This document shows positions 46,031 through 56,958 of a stretch of 64,000 nucleotides of DNA, one piece after another. The stretch comes from Brachypterus glaber (Eukaryota > Arthropoda > Insecta > Coleoptera > Kateretidae), in the NCBI GenBank assembly GCA_958510825.1, contig OY294049.1, forward strand, positions 32,144,774-32,208,773, read 5' to 3'. A program made the translations under genes and the position numbers. The number at the start of each line of letters is the position of its first letter. Position 1 is the first letter of the stretch. Under the pieces are notes generated by a model, which saw only the letters and a list, made by a program, of their open reading frames with translations, had not been told where the DNA came from and ran no database searches.

Positions 46031-47934
46031 GAATGAAACAGTTTTTTGCGTGTTTTTTTGAGCTCTACAACTTTTATATTTACAACTTTTTACAACTTTC
46101 CCAAAAACCATCACCCAGAGTGCTGAAATAGCGAAAAACTGTTTTGTGATAACTTCGGCTCCCTCTACTGCTCGAAATATTAACTTCTCGATATCGTGGA
46201 AATTACCGAAAATATGTAGAATTTTATCTACAACATTTTTTGTTCAATAACTTTTTCTGTGCGACCAACAAAACACGAGATAAAACGATTCAAGGTTATT
46301 AAGATGGCGGCTAAAGCGAATGGGGGGGGGAGGTCACCTTTTTGGTTTTAAACCTTCTAAGTGGTTCTGATATCATTGAGCAAGACGAATTCCAATGTGC
46401 AATTTTTTCTAGGTCATGCGACTTTTTTCAACATTTTTACTGTACAGTACATACTAAGAATTTTGCGTTACTGAAAAAAATTATAATATCATTTTTTGTG
46501 TTATTTTATTTAACTTTTTAATTGTTTCTTCTATTGTAAATAATAAAAAAAATGCAAACATTTTACCCCCTTTCCAACCGATTTTGCTTAAATACGAACT
46601 TGTTCAAGATAATATAAAATACATTTGAATACTAAATTTCAAGTCGTTAGCTCAAAGCGTTCTTAAGTTATCGTGAAGACAAAAAATAAGATGATTTAAG
46701 CAAAAAAAAAAATGATGTTTTTTCTTTAACACAATACCTACACTTTCTCTATGAGAAAAGTAAAGAAACAGGCCAGTATAAAATCATGATTTTTTACAGT
46801 AATTAATAGTTCATATAAGGAATATAACCGATAAAAAAATGAGTTCCATTATTTCTTTTGTTTTGTGTCATATTTTTGTTAATTTTTAACTTTATACCAA
46901 TTTTCAGCTAAATCGGACATTTTTGAAAATTTTTGAACCACCCTAATGACGCAAAAAAATATTTTCAGATTTTTAATATTTTTTTTTACATAATCGGCAA
47001 TGCAAAAAATGGACCTATGCAAGAAAACAGACTTTTGTCACTTTTTTTCTGGGACCACTGTGTGGCGCTCTCTATAGGGAATAAATACGTTTTGTAAAAA
47101 ATTATTTTTTTAAACAATGATAAATAATAATATAGAGCATATTATATTAGATACAATACAGTAAAACGATATGCAACTGAAAGAAACTGTGGCACGTTTA
47201 GATCGATTTTGAGAACAGCAGCAACATATGCAGATGGATTTTATTATAAAAAATAATAGTATACTAATCATATGATTTGGTAATGTGCTTAGTTTTTCTA
47301 GGCTTCGCTGCTGCCGAAAAATTTTGACACTTCAAAAATTTCAATTTTAGGATGAAAATTTGCTTCAACGCCCCCTATGGGTAAAAATTTGAAACTTTTC
47401 TACAGGAAAAATTATTCACTGGTGATATCTATTTTTTGGTCAAATATAAATAAAATATCTGTTAAAACAATTTTTTTATGGCATAATAAAGATCTTAAGG
47501 TCCTTGACTTTTTTTTTTGTTTTTTGCCCTTGCCTAGCTGCTAAAATAAACCAAAATTTTGAATTTAGTCTATATTTGGATAGAAGAATATAAAAAAATA
47601 CATGTCAAATAAATTCTAGAACCATTGCAAATGAACCCCCAAAATTCTTTAGATATTTTCGCGAAATCACAGTTTTTCGATGCGTGTAGCATACCATTAG
47701 AAAGACCATTAATCAAAGATGTTTTTAAAATTATTCGAAGTTCTGCATCGCTTTGGATTAAAAAGAAAAAAAAAAGAACAAAAATGAGTTGTGAGTTTTT
47801 TTAACCCATTCTGTAAAGTTTGTAAGAGCACCAATTAGTTTTTTGGATTACATCTGCAAAAACTATCATCATTTAATAACAAATATACATTAAGGATGTC
47901 AACAAAAATTATTTTCGTTTGGACTTAAGGACTG
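46031..47934. other. Unassigned AT-rich stretch, about 1.9 kb
   Basis: No open frame of note, no TIR or tandem repeat that I could match elsewhere. One CTTCGGCTCCCTCTACTGC patch near 46153 and a G run at 46321-46329 stand out from the AT background. Confidence 0.4.
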
Positions 47935-48238
47935 GGGGCCTTATTAGTTTATTGTCCCAAACTTTTTTCTGTGTAACTTTTTTGTAATTTTATTTTTGGA
48001 ATATGATTTCTCAGGTGAAAATACAAAAAAAGTATTTTTGTTCTAATACTGTAGGATTAACCGTTTTCTAGAAAAATTAATTTGAAGATGAAATATGCAG
48101 GTACTTTCCAAAATGAATCCTAAGGGAGCTATGGGCTCCTAAAAATGCACTATTTTTAAAGGGCCATAGTAGCTTTGAAAGCGATCTTTCGACCTACATG
48201 TATAAAAACTTTTTTTCTTAGTTTTTGATATAGAATAA
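47935..48238. mobile_element. HP1 remnant on the left of copy B
   Basis: Inner part of the HP1 left arm and centre (GGGCCTTATTAGTTTATTGT to CTTAGTTTTTGATATAGAAT), truncated outside at about 47935 and interrupted at CCCT by the Sola-like copy B. Confidence 0.83.
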
Positions 48239-48242
48239 CCCT

Positions 48243-51200
48243 GGCGTGGTCCATTGAAATTCGTCCAGCATAGGGCGCTCGACTATTTTTAAATTCAATA
48301 ATTTTTGCCTGTTGTTAAACCTATATATGTGTACTCTAAAACCATTTTTGTTTTATTTTTATATTGCTTCGTTTGGGGGTGGCAACCCTCCAAAATTTGA
48401 ATTTTTCTGATTTTTGGATGTTGGGAAACTTGATATATCTTGGTTGTTAAATGAGATAGCGATATGGAACAAACGTAGGTTTTTTAATCAATTATTGGGC
48501 TACCTTTCTTGCTAAATACACTTTTTTCCCAAAAAAATTAAAATAGGTTAAAATGGTATCCAAAGTTTGATATAAAATTCAACAAAATCACGACTTTTAA
48601 ATTTCAATATTTTTTTATTGGGCTGACTTAAGGGTTCAATTTTTTTTTGTAAAAAGTTCTATATAATTACTATGAACTGTAAAAGTTTTAAACCAAAATA
48701 TTTATTTATAAATTTTTTACAGCACTTTGAAAATATTACTTTTTCGAAAATACCCTATTTTGAGCCTCTATTACTCAGTCTTTTAAAAATCTGAAATTTT
48801 TACACACGAAAGCTCAATATGTTAACATTCCAGAAAAAAAAATCAAGAATGTGTTTTGCCTTAAAATGAAAATATAATTAAAACAAAATGACTTAAATCG
48901 AAATATTTTATTATTTGAATTTGTTACTAACCTTTGTGCGTTTAATTAATGTTACGTAAAAATACCCTAAAATACAGTATTTTATATAAAAACTGAAAAA
49001 TATATACTTATCAGCATTTTCTATTTTTTTTTGCGATTTTTTCTTTGGCTGTACTTTTTTCTTTATTATTTGGTTTTTCTTGTACTGCAGATTCTTTTTT
49101 GTATCCAGTTTCTTCTTTTTAATGAGTTTTTTTCTACAATACTTAGTTTTTTGATAATCTTTTTTACTTTTATTATTAATGCTTCCTTAAATTCTGTAGA
49201 TTGGGAAGTTTTGTAGCATCTAATAATTTCTTCCGAAATAGGTACAAATCGGTGATATTGCCTAGTTTAAGGTATCGAAATACAGTTTTTAAATCTTGGT
49301 TTAAGAAAATCATTATGGTCTTGCATTTCTTTGGAATCTACGTATATATATGTAACGCCAGTTATATTTTCTTTACAGTATTTAAACATATCCTCTGTAT
49401 TTAAAATTTGATTATCTATCTTTCTTTGTAGACTGGACTTCGTCAGTTTTCTCTTTGTTGTTCCTCCCACTCCGTCGCATGCATTCTTACCATGTGAAGA
49501 TACAAAAAAATTCCATTCAGCTTTAATTCCAAAATCTTGCTTGTGTTTGCATATATTAAGGAAATTTTTCCTGTTTTTGTATTGACTGCTTGCTCCATCG
49601 CTGAAGTAAATTAAACTGTTTATCATTGGAACCTTAGTTTTAATATCATTTATGACATGTTTTTGAAATGCATGAACAGCGACAGTATGTTCAAGATGAT
49701 CACTTATTATACATAAACTTCGATGCTTAACTTCATCAAGCTCTTTGTCATAATAATAATATATAAAAGGATGTAGTGTCGCTTGCTTCTTCGACCAATG
49801 GTGACTTTGAATTTCGTCTTGAATAATGAAAGAGAAATTTTCGTTTGGACTTTTTCGAGGAGAAAGTATTTTTTAGGACAATAATTACAATTTCCTATCA
49901 TGCAATTATAATTAGTTAGGTCACAAACCATAAACTCTAATAAATCCTTCAAATCAGCATGCAGTCTAGCTCCATCAATCATAAGCTTTACATTTTGATG
50001 ATACGTGCAGACGCAAACGGTATGCGTACCAGAAACACCAGCTAGAATGCACCATTTTGGCCGCAGTTCACAGAACTTTGACCGCCCGATTTTACATTCA
50101 GGATGTTTTTCTTTAAATGCTACAAACAACTCGTTCAAGTCACATAAAACCAATCGCTTCTGCTTGTGCTCTTTTACATTATTAATCTTTACTGAAACTG
50201 AGTTTGGCCAGGACACATTATACTGTTTTCGTCATCCTCATAAAAGGCTATTACTTTTTCTATCGTTTCATCTGAAATTCCATCCCTTTTATATTTTACC
50301 AATTCAGGCATAATTCCTTGTTCTTTTATCAATCTTCTTGTCAGCCTAACCAAATGATGGGAAACATTAAACTCTGTGCATATTTTTTGTTTAGACCATA
50401 AATTAGGTAAAAGACTAATTATTTTAACCATTTCTTCCTTCTTTGCATTTTCGCATTTTTGTTTTAAATTTTCTATCAACCCTTTATATTCTAATTCTAA
50501 AGAAGGGTTGGGCAAGCTTGTGCAATTTAATACTTGGTCAAAAGAAAATTCCATTTTTTTTCTAAAACTGACATTAACTTTGTTTAATTTTGTTTCTAAT
50601 TTCTGTTTTCTTTTTTCTGTGCTGCATTTTGTAATTTTTGATAGCCCAAAGATGAACACACAGATTCTATTTTATCTAAACTTTCCTTCGGTGATATAAA
50701 AGGTTTTTCTGCATGACATCTTGTACTCATGGTGCCATCGTCAAAATTGTCTATATCACATTCAAAATTTTCTTTATTTTCTCGTTAATTTTTGACTTAA
50801 TTTTTCGACATGATAAACTCAAAGATTTGCCAGGTATTAAATGTGTAGAATCTTCGTTTTTCACATCTTCAAGCGAAATTTCCCTTAGATGTGTATGTAT
50901 TATTTTTTTGTGTCGATTGAAAGGATCACAGCATTTTTGTCCAAAGATGCTATGATAATATTTTAAGAACTTGAGATCACAAATGGACACTATATCTTCA
51001 TTTACTCTTGATTTTAGTAAAATTTGATCTTCACAGCTATATTCATTAATAAGCTTTATTCTTTTTTTTCAACTCCATAACAATTCTTGTGGCATTCTTC
51101 ACTGATATAAGTTCCAATAGAGCACTCCATACTTAAACATACGTTTATGTACTAAATTATTACTTTAAATGCCTGTAATTATATGTTATTATTATTTAAA

Positions 51201-52245
51201 AGGATTAGTGCTAACAACTGCTTTAAATCGGTAATTATAATATAAAATAATAATAAAATATACATTATTTTTATAAAATAATCTTAAGATAAGTATTAAA
51301 AAGGTATATTTTCAAAGTAAAAATGATTAAATTTAGGTGATATATTTTTCGATTTAATTTTAATTTAGGGCAAAACACATTCTGGAAATTTTTAGGTTGG
51401 TTTGCTTACATATAGAGCTTTCATGTGTTAAAAATTCAGATTTTTAAAAATGGTTAGAAAAAAAATAGAAAATGCAGAAAAAGTATATATTTTTAAGTAT
51501 TTATATAAAATATTGTATTTTAGGATATTTTTACGTACCATTAATTATACGCACAAAGGTTAGTAACAAATTAAAGTAATAAAATATTTGGATTTAAGTC
51601 AATTTTGTATTAATTATATTTTCATTTTAAGGCAAAACACATTCTTGATTTTTTTTCTGCAATGTTAACATATAGAGTTTTCATGTGTAAAAATTTCAGA
51701 TTTTTAAAATTGGTCAAAACAGGGTATTTTCGAAAAAGTAATATTTTTAAAGTGCTGTAAAAAAATTATAAATATATATTTTGATTTAAAACTTTTACAG
51801 TTCATAGTACTTATATAGAACTTTTTACAAAAAAAAAATTAAACACTAAAGTCAGCCCTATAAAAAAATATTGAAATTTAAAAATCGTTATTTTGTTGAA
51901 TTTTATGCCAAACTTTGAATGCCATTTTAACCTATTTTAAATTTTTTGAGAAAAAAGTGTTTTTGGCAAAAAAGGTAGCCCAATAGTTAATTAAAAAACC
52001 TACGCTTGTTCCATGTCGCTATCTCATTTAACAACCAAGAAATATCAAGTTTCCCAACATGCAAAAATCAGAAAACTTCAAATTTGGGAGGGTGACCACG
52101 CCCAAATGAAGCAATATAAAAATTTAAAAAAAATGGTTTTAGAGTACACATATATAGGTTTAACAACACACAAAAAATTAATTTATTTGGAACTGGTCGA
52201 GCGCCCAAATAATTTAAAATTGGACGGTTCTCAATGGATTACTTC
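48243..52245 (-). mobile_element. Sola-like DNA transposon, copy B
   Basis: Long TIRs (48243-48960 and 51340-52245), beginning GGCGTGGTCC and ending GGATTACTTC. The left flank is CCCT of HP1; the right flank is AGAT, so no duplication is visible here. The other side of this insertion (GGATTACTTC followed by CCCT, read on the minus strand) is found at 63424. The single transposase gene reads on the minus strand. There is no Jockey insertion, so it represents the simpler form of the family, about 4.0 kb. Confidence 0.87.
49030..51130 (-). pseudogene. Sola-like transposase, copy B
   Basis: Starts MECSIGTYISEECHKNCYG at 51130. Conserved blocks: YYHSIFGQKCCDPFNRHK, STEKRKQKLETKLNKV, HHLVRLTRRLIKEQG, GTHTVCVCTYHQN, NCNYCPKK, NFSFIIQDEIQS, YFSDGASSQYKNRK and FFVSSHGKNACDGVGG. 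A deletion near 49850 removes about 100 residues, including the first candidate catalytic Asp, and leaves the filler AAAAAGTCCAAACGAAAAT. Several frameshifts (50659, 50216, 49707) add to it. It is about 70-80% identical to copies A and D by eye, so B belongs to a separate subfamily. Confidence 0.87.
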
Positions 52246-52735
52246 AGATATTAAAAAAACTACAAGGTTCAAAATCTATAGATTTTCCATATATGGAAAA
52301 GTTAACTGTGTGGTTTTTCCTCCCGGAAATGCAACTTTGATCATTATACACTTGTATCCTTCATTTAATTTTACCATACAAACCATTATAACGGCTAATT
52401 TACAAAAAATGGTTTAGAAAATGATATTTTCTTATAAATTTTAATTTGATTAATTTTTTGACAAACACGAAAAGAAAAAATGTAGGTTATAATTTTTTAC
52501 TATCTATACTCTGTTCCATAAAATTTTTGTTCCGTTTCGACCCATAAAAACAGGTCAAATATAATATCCAACATTTGAAATTGATTTAATCTAACATTTA
52601 TTGTTAGAATGAAAAAAAAAAGAAGATTTTTGGAAATCTTCATGAAGAAAACACATTTAGTTGACCAGAAACTTAAAAAAAGGTTGCAGAAAATACCGTA
52701 GAAAATTTGTCATTTATTCAATAATTTTATTGTAA
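52246..52735. other. Unassigned AT-rich stretch
   Basis: Nothing recognised. Confidence 0.4.
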
Positions 52736-52865
52736 TCTTATTAACAATAATAATCCTTTATTCCAGCCTAGAGGGCCATATACAAAAAATACAAACAAAA
52801 AATATGTACAAGAAAATTAATAATTAGCCAATATACAAAAGTTCAAAAGAGCTACCGTCCCCCCA

Positions 52866-54620
52866 TTAAAACTCTACTCCAGGTTTGCCATAGGTTGGAA
52901 AGCCATTATACAGCCGATCGAGGAACCCAAAAGCCCAAAATCTACTAATAGCTAGGAAGTCATTAACAAGAGCCGTAGCAAACATTTCACTAGCACTATA
53001 AAATCTCGGTAATTTATATAAGAGTCTAAACGCATTATTATAGCACACGCGCAACTTATTCCACCATCCCAGTGTATAATTACACAAAATTTCGGACATG
53101 TAGATCCCTGAGCAATATGTTTGAAATAACAGTTTTTTAATGTCAGAGTTACACTTGGAGAAACGACGGGTTAACATATCAGCACGGACGCAGAGAGCTT
53201 TGTACTGTCTCTGAATGTCGAGATTATCGGAGAGATCACAGGTTAGAATATGCCCTAAGTATTTAAATTGCGACGCTATACTTATAAGACTACCGTTAAG
53301 TCTGATCGGGGGCACCAAGTCTTTATAATTAGAAGGTCTGAACACCATGGCACAGGTTTTGTTGACATTATATACAAGGTGGTGCTCTACAGCGAAATCT
53401 TCACATATCCTAATGAGTTTACACAGTCCCTCAAGAGAAGGGCACAGCAGAACCATATCATCCGCATAGCTAAGGCAGTTAATTAGCACTCCATTGATAT
53501 AGCACCCAACACCGGAAAGTTTTAGACGAAGGTAAAGACTGTCAATGTAGGCATTAAAGACATCAGGTGAAAGAAGGCTACCCTGAAGCACACCATTTCT
53601 GATATAGAACGGTGGAGATAAACTGGAACCCCATCTGGCAACTCCGACTACGTTACTGTTCCAATGCAACAAAAGCCGCAACCAAAGAGAAGGCGCTCCT
53701 CGCACCTTAAGAATCTTCATGAGGGTTGAATGATGTACTCGGTCCAAAGGCTTACTGGGGTCAAGGAATAGAGCATATACAGGAGTTTTCAGGTTGACAT
53801 AGTATCTAATAGTTTCCTTGAGTACAAAAGCAGCTTCGGAGGTTCCTAAATGCTTCTTAAAACCAAACTGGTTAGGTTCTGTGGAGAGAAAGGGGCTGAG
53901 CACATTAAGCATTATGATTTCAAGAACTTTAGACAAAGCCGTAGAACAGGTACAAATATGGTTTTATTTAGGTCGTTCGATATAAAACCATGACGTAACA
54001 TTGTTGTAAAACAAATGCTAAGAAGAAAGGAAACTCTTTTACCAAAACATATCAGGTGTTCAGGGCAAATTCCATCCCAGCCAGCAGATTTGCTACGCTT
54101 AAGGCATTTGATTGCATTGCCAACTTCCAGAGCAGATATTATAGGACACTCATCAGCGAGTAGATTAAATTCATCAGGTACATTATTAGGGGGATATAAA
54201 TTGCCAGAATTTTCAAAGTTGGTACCCCAGAGCTGGGCTATGTCGCTTTCTCCTGAGATCCCATCGATAGTAGTGGCTTGATTGATTGATTGATGAAGAG
54301 AAACAAGATGAGGATTCGTACCTCAAATACTGCTGCCACCTACGGGCCTATTGTGTTGTTCTTGGGTCTCTTGCTAGTCAAACAGCTTCGTTTCCTTTAT
54401 CAGGCTTACTAGGCTGTTTACTAGATTTGCATTGGAGAGAATAGCTTCTGGGTTACCATTTTCCGGTTGCCGGTGTCTCCAGCGATGTAGAGCCACGCAG
54501 TCAAAGTGATAGTAGTGGCTATCGTAGACTTTTTCACAGCCATAGACGAGATAGATTTCCAGAATGAAACAAAGTCTTTGTTACGGAATTTGGTAGCCAA
54601 GGCATTGGCACGTAGCTGTT
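52866..54620 (-). pseudogene. Reverse transcriptase of the non-LTR element
   Basis: With the inserted retroposon removed, the minus strand reads ALATKFRNKDFVSFWKSI, then KSTIATTI joined to DGISGESDIAQLWG, ALEVGNAIKCLKRSKSAGWD (RT fingers) and TTMLRHGFISNDLNKT. A deletion/frameshift near 53940 removes the NxYRPI block. From 53936: VLEIIMLNVLSPFL, YALFLDPSKPLDRVHH (motif A, with SKPLDR where SKAFDR is usual), NGVLQGSLLSPDVFNAYIDS and the catalytic LSYADDMVLLCPS, then thumb residues to the stop at 52866. The clade is uncertain. Dead because of the central deletion and inserted retroposon. Confidence 0.83.
54279..54507 (-). mobile_element. Short retroposon (SINE-like) with (TCAA)n tail
   Basis: A 13-bp target duplication GATAGTAGTGGCT flanks it (54266-54278 and 54508-54520). 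On the minus strand it ends in TCATCAATCAATCAATCAA, a tetranucleotide tail in place of poly(A). 229 bp, non-coding; I see no clear box A/box B, so it may be a truncated LINE 3' end or a SINE. Confidence 0.85.
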
Positions 54621-54640
54621 CCTCACGACAATTAGGTACA

Positions 54641-54959
54641 TTGCTTTATAAATTATGTCTACCTACTTGTTTAATTAAAAAGTAATTTTTTATTATTTAA
54701 CAAAATAAATGTCTCCATGTAAATTTATTTTTTACTGTGTAAAATAACTAAAATTTTTTCTGGTCAAGCTACTTATAAAAGCCATTTGATATTGATGTTT
54801 TTCAAAACAATTTTATAGTAAAACCAATTTTAGTTACTATTTTCCATTGTAATCTAAACGGCCAAATCTCTGGTCGAATCCTAAAAACCAATATCTCGCC
54901 TTTATGGGAAAATCTATGCTTTGCCCAAATCAGTTTTGCAGAGGATATAAATAATGATT
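54641..54959. other. Unassigned AT-rich stretch
   Basis: Nothing recognised. Confidence 0.4.
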
Positions 54960-55967
54960 TGTTGTGAAGTGGTTTTTTACTATTAAATATTTTTCTACTA
55001 ATGATGTGATATATAATTCGGTTATAGCCGAGCGGTTAATTATAACTTTTATTATAGCTTACTCAGTTAGGTTGGCCATACAATCTTCTATCGATTTAAA
55101 GTATACCCGAGCGGAGAATATACTTAACCACTTATCACTTTATTCGGGAGCGGGTATTCTAGGAGACGGCGCTTTGGAAACAGATAAAACGATTTCTTCT
55201 TAACTTAAGAATAATATATTAAATAAATGTGAATAAATTCTTCAAGAACATGAAAGATCAATTCTTACTTCTAAGTCCTATTTTTATGCAAAGCCCTTAA
55301 ATTCTAAATTCCATTATATATTATTTTCCATTAAATACTTTTAAATTAAAACATTCTATGTTTGAAATCCCAACTATTCGCAATCATTTTCAATTCCCAA
55401 TTTATTGTCCACATTTTTCTTAGTGTATATTTAAACTGGTTCGTATAAGTCATTTAAATTATTTTACAAAATATTTCTCAAAGTTAATTAATATTCGTCA
55501 AAATTTCTATCAGTGTTCATACTATCAATATTTATAAGTGTCCAAAATTATTTTTATGTCTAATAAAACGAGTCTCAAAATTTTTCTAAGTTTAAAAAAC
55601 TATTTTTAATTCAAGAATAAATCTCAAAATTAATTCTCACAGAAACTACATTTTCACTTTTGAATTTGTCATAGTGACACCCTGAATAAAACTGAATCAT
55701 TATGAATCTTTTCATGAGTTTATATACCCAAAAAGAAGGTCACTAGTTAAATTTATTTGACAATGCTATTAGCGCAAAATATCTACAAAGATACCGCGCA
55801 TATTTAATTACCCCGACAAAAGAGTTTCAGTCTCATCAATTTGCAAACTAATTGCTATTTCTGACATCTGAAACGATCATTTTAACCATAAATTAAATTT
55901 GTATAAACAATTTGGACTACTAGACAACTTTTAAGTTATACCGACAAGAATTACTGAGATCATAACA
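54960..55967 (-). mobile_element. Solo LTR of the non-autonomous LTR family
   Basis: Matches 9251-10414 nearly throughout, bounded (plus strand) by TGTTGTGAAG and GATCATAACA. A segment of about 125 bp before the terminus is absent. The flanks GATT and GGTT differ at one base, an aged 4-bp duplication. A solo LTR forms by recombination between two LTRs, so a second complete insertion once stood here. Confidence 0.87.
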
Positions 55968-56069
55968 GGTTTACACCAATGATAAATTTCAATGTTTAAA
56001 TCTTATTAAATAAATCTTATTCTTTGAGTATCAAAATTGACATTTAATGTCATTATATGAAAATCGTAT

Positions 56070-56605
56070 TTAATAGTATATTAAAGTACTAGTGTCATAA
56101 CATACGTTTTTAGCGCACGGGTACAAGTTTAGGAAACGAGCCGCTTGCGCTTGCGGAGAGTTTTCTAAAGTACTAGTGCTCTAAAAACGTGTTATGAAAC
56201 TAGTGCTTTATACAATTTTTTCTATTTTGCTCTAAAATTAAAAAACTTACATTTAAATTGATGACTGATGTAGGGATTTTTGTTTTGGGTTGGCATTAGA
56301 GTTTACACTATGTTTAAAATTCTAAGAACAAATGATATTTTTATATATTTTACAGTCATCTCTTCTTTTTTCACTGCAATTAACTAGTCCACAATTTTAA
56401 CATGGTAAAAAATAACCCAAACATAAAATTTTGTAAAAAATTAAACTTTAAATCGACATTGACATTTGTACGCAAAACGTCAAGAGATAGGCTTTTGTAT
56501 GTTGCCAACCCAACAGAAAAAAAAAGTAGAGACCTCTTATGGGCCTATAAGAACACGCAAAATGCGTGTGATTATGAGCTTATAAGAGAAGCAAAATAGA
56601 AAAAA
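56070..56605. repeat. Dispersed repeat R, copy 2
   Basis: Counterpart of 30130-30600 but more complete. It retains an inner imperfect palindrome (CATAACATACGTTTTTAGCG against GCTCTAAAAACGTGTTATG, at about 56098-56197) that is lost in copy 1. Confidence 0.85.
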
Positions 56606-56609
56606 ATTA

Positions 56610-56956
56610 TAATTCCACAGTAACCTATTTTTTTGCGTAATTCCACAATAAAAGTGACATTTTTAAATATTTTTTAAATTAAAAATTTTAATAGAAAAAT
56701 ATTTTATTTAGGAAAAAAACTATTATAAAATAAAGAAAAATATATATATTTTTTAATTTTGGCATTTAAAAATGTTATTATGCTAAAAAACATGCACGTG
56801 TGGAGCTCTAGCTCAAAACCAAAAAAGAGTAGAAAACTTTTGTTTAGGGTCAATTAAAGGTAAATCGGTCTATATTAACTGGTAAAAATTTCATAGTGAT
56901 ATCTCTGTTAATAAAGCCAGAAATCATCTGATTTATCTTAGACGGCCCGCCCTGTA
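56610..56956. mobile_element. Right arm of an M1-like mariner-type element
   Basis: Similar to 36140-36472 (AATGTTATTATGCTAAAAAA, ATTAACTGGTAAAAATTTCA) and ends GCCCGCCCTG before TATA. M2 starts directly after it. Confidence 0.7.
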
Positions 56957-56958
56957 TA

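Larger units (their letters stand above)
52740..54640 (-). mobile_element. Non-LTR retrotransposon, 5'-truncated
   Basis: The minus-strand RT runs from about 54620 to 52866, followed by about 120 bp of 3' UTR with AATAAAG and an ATTATTATTG-type end near 52740. It is distinct from both the Jockey and CR1/L2-like elements here. A short retroposon (54279-54507) is inserted in its coding region. Confidence 0.82.
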
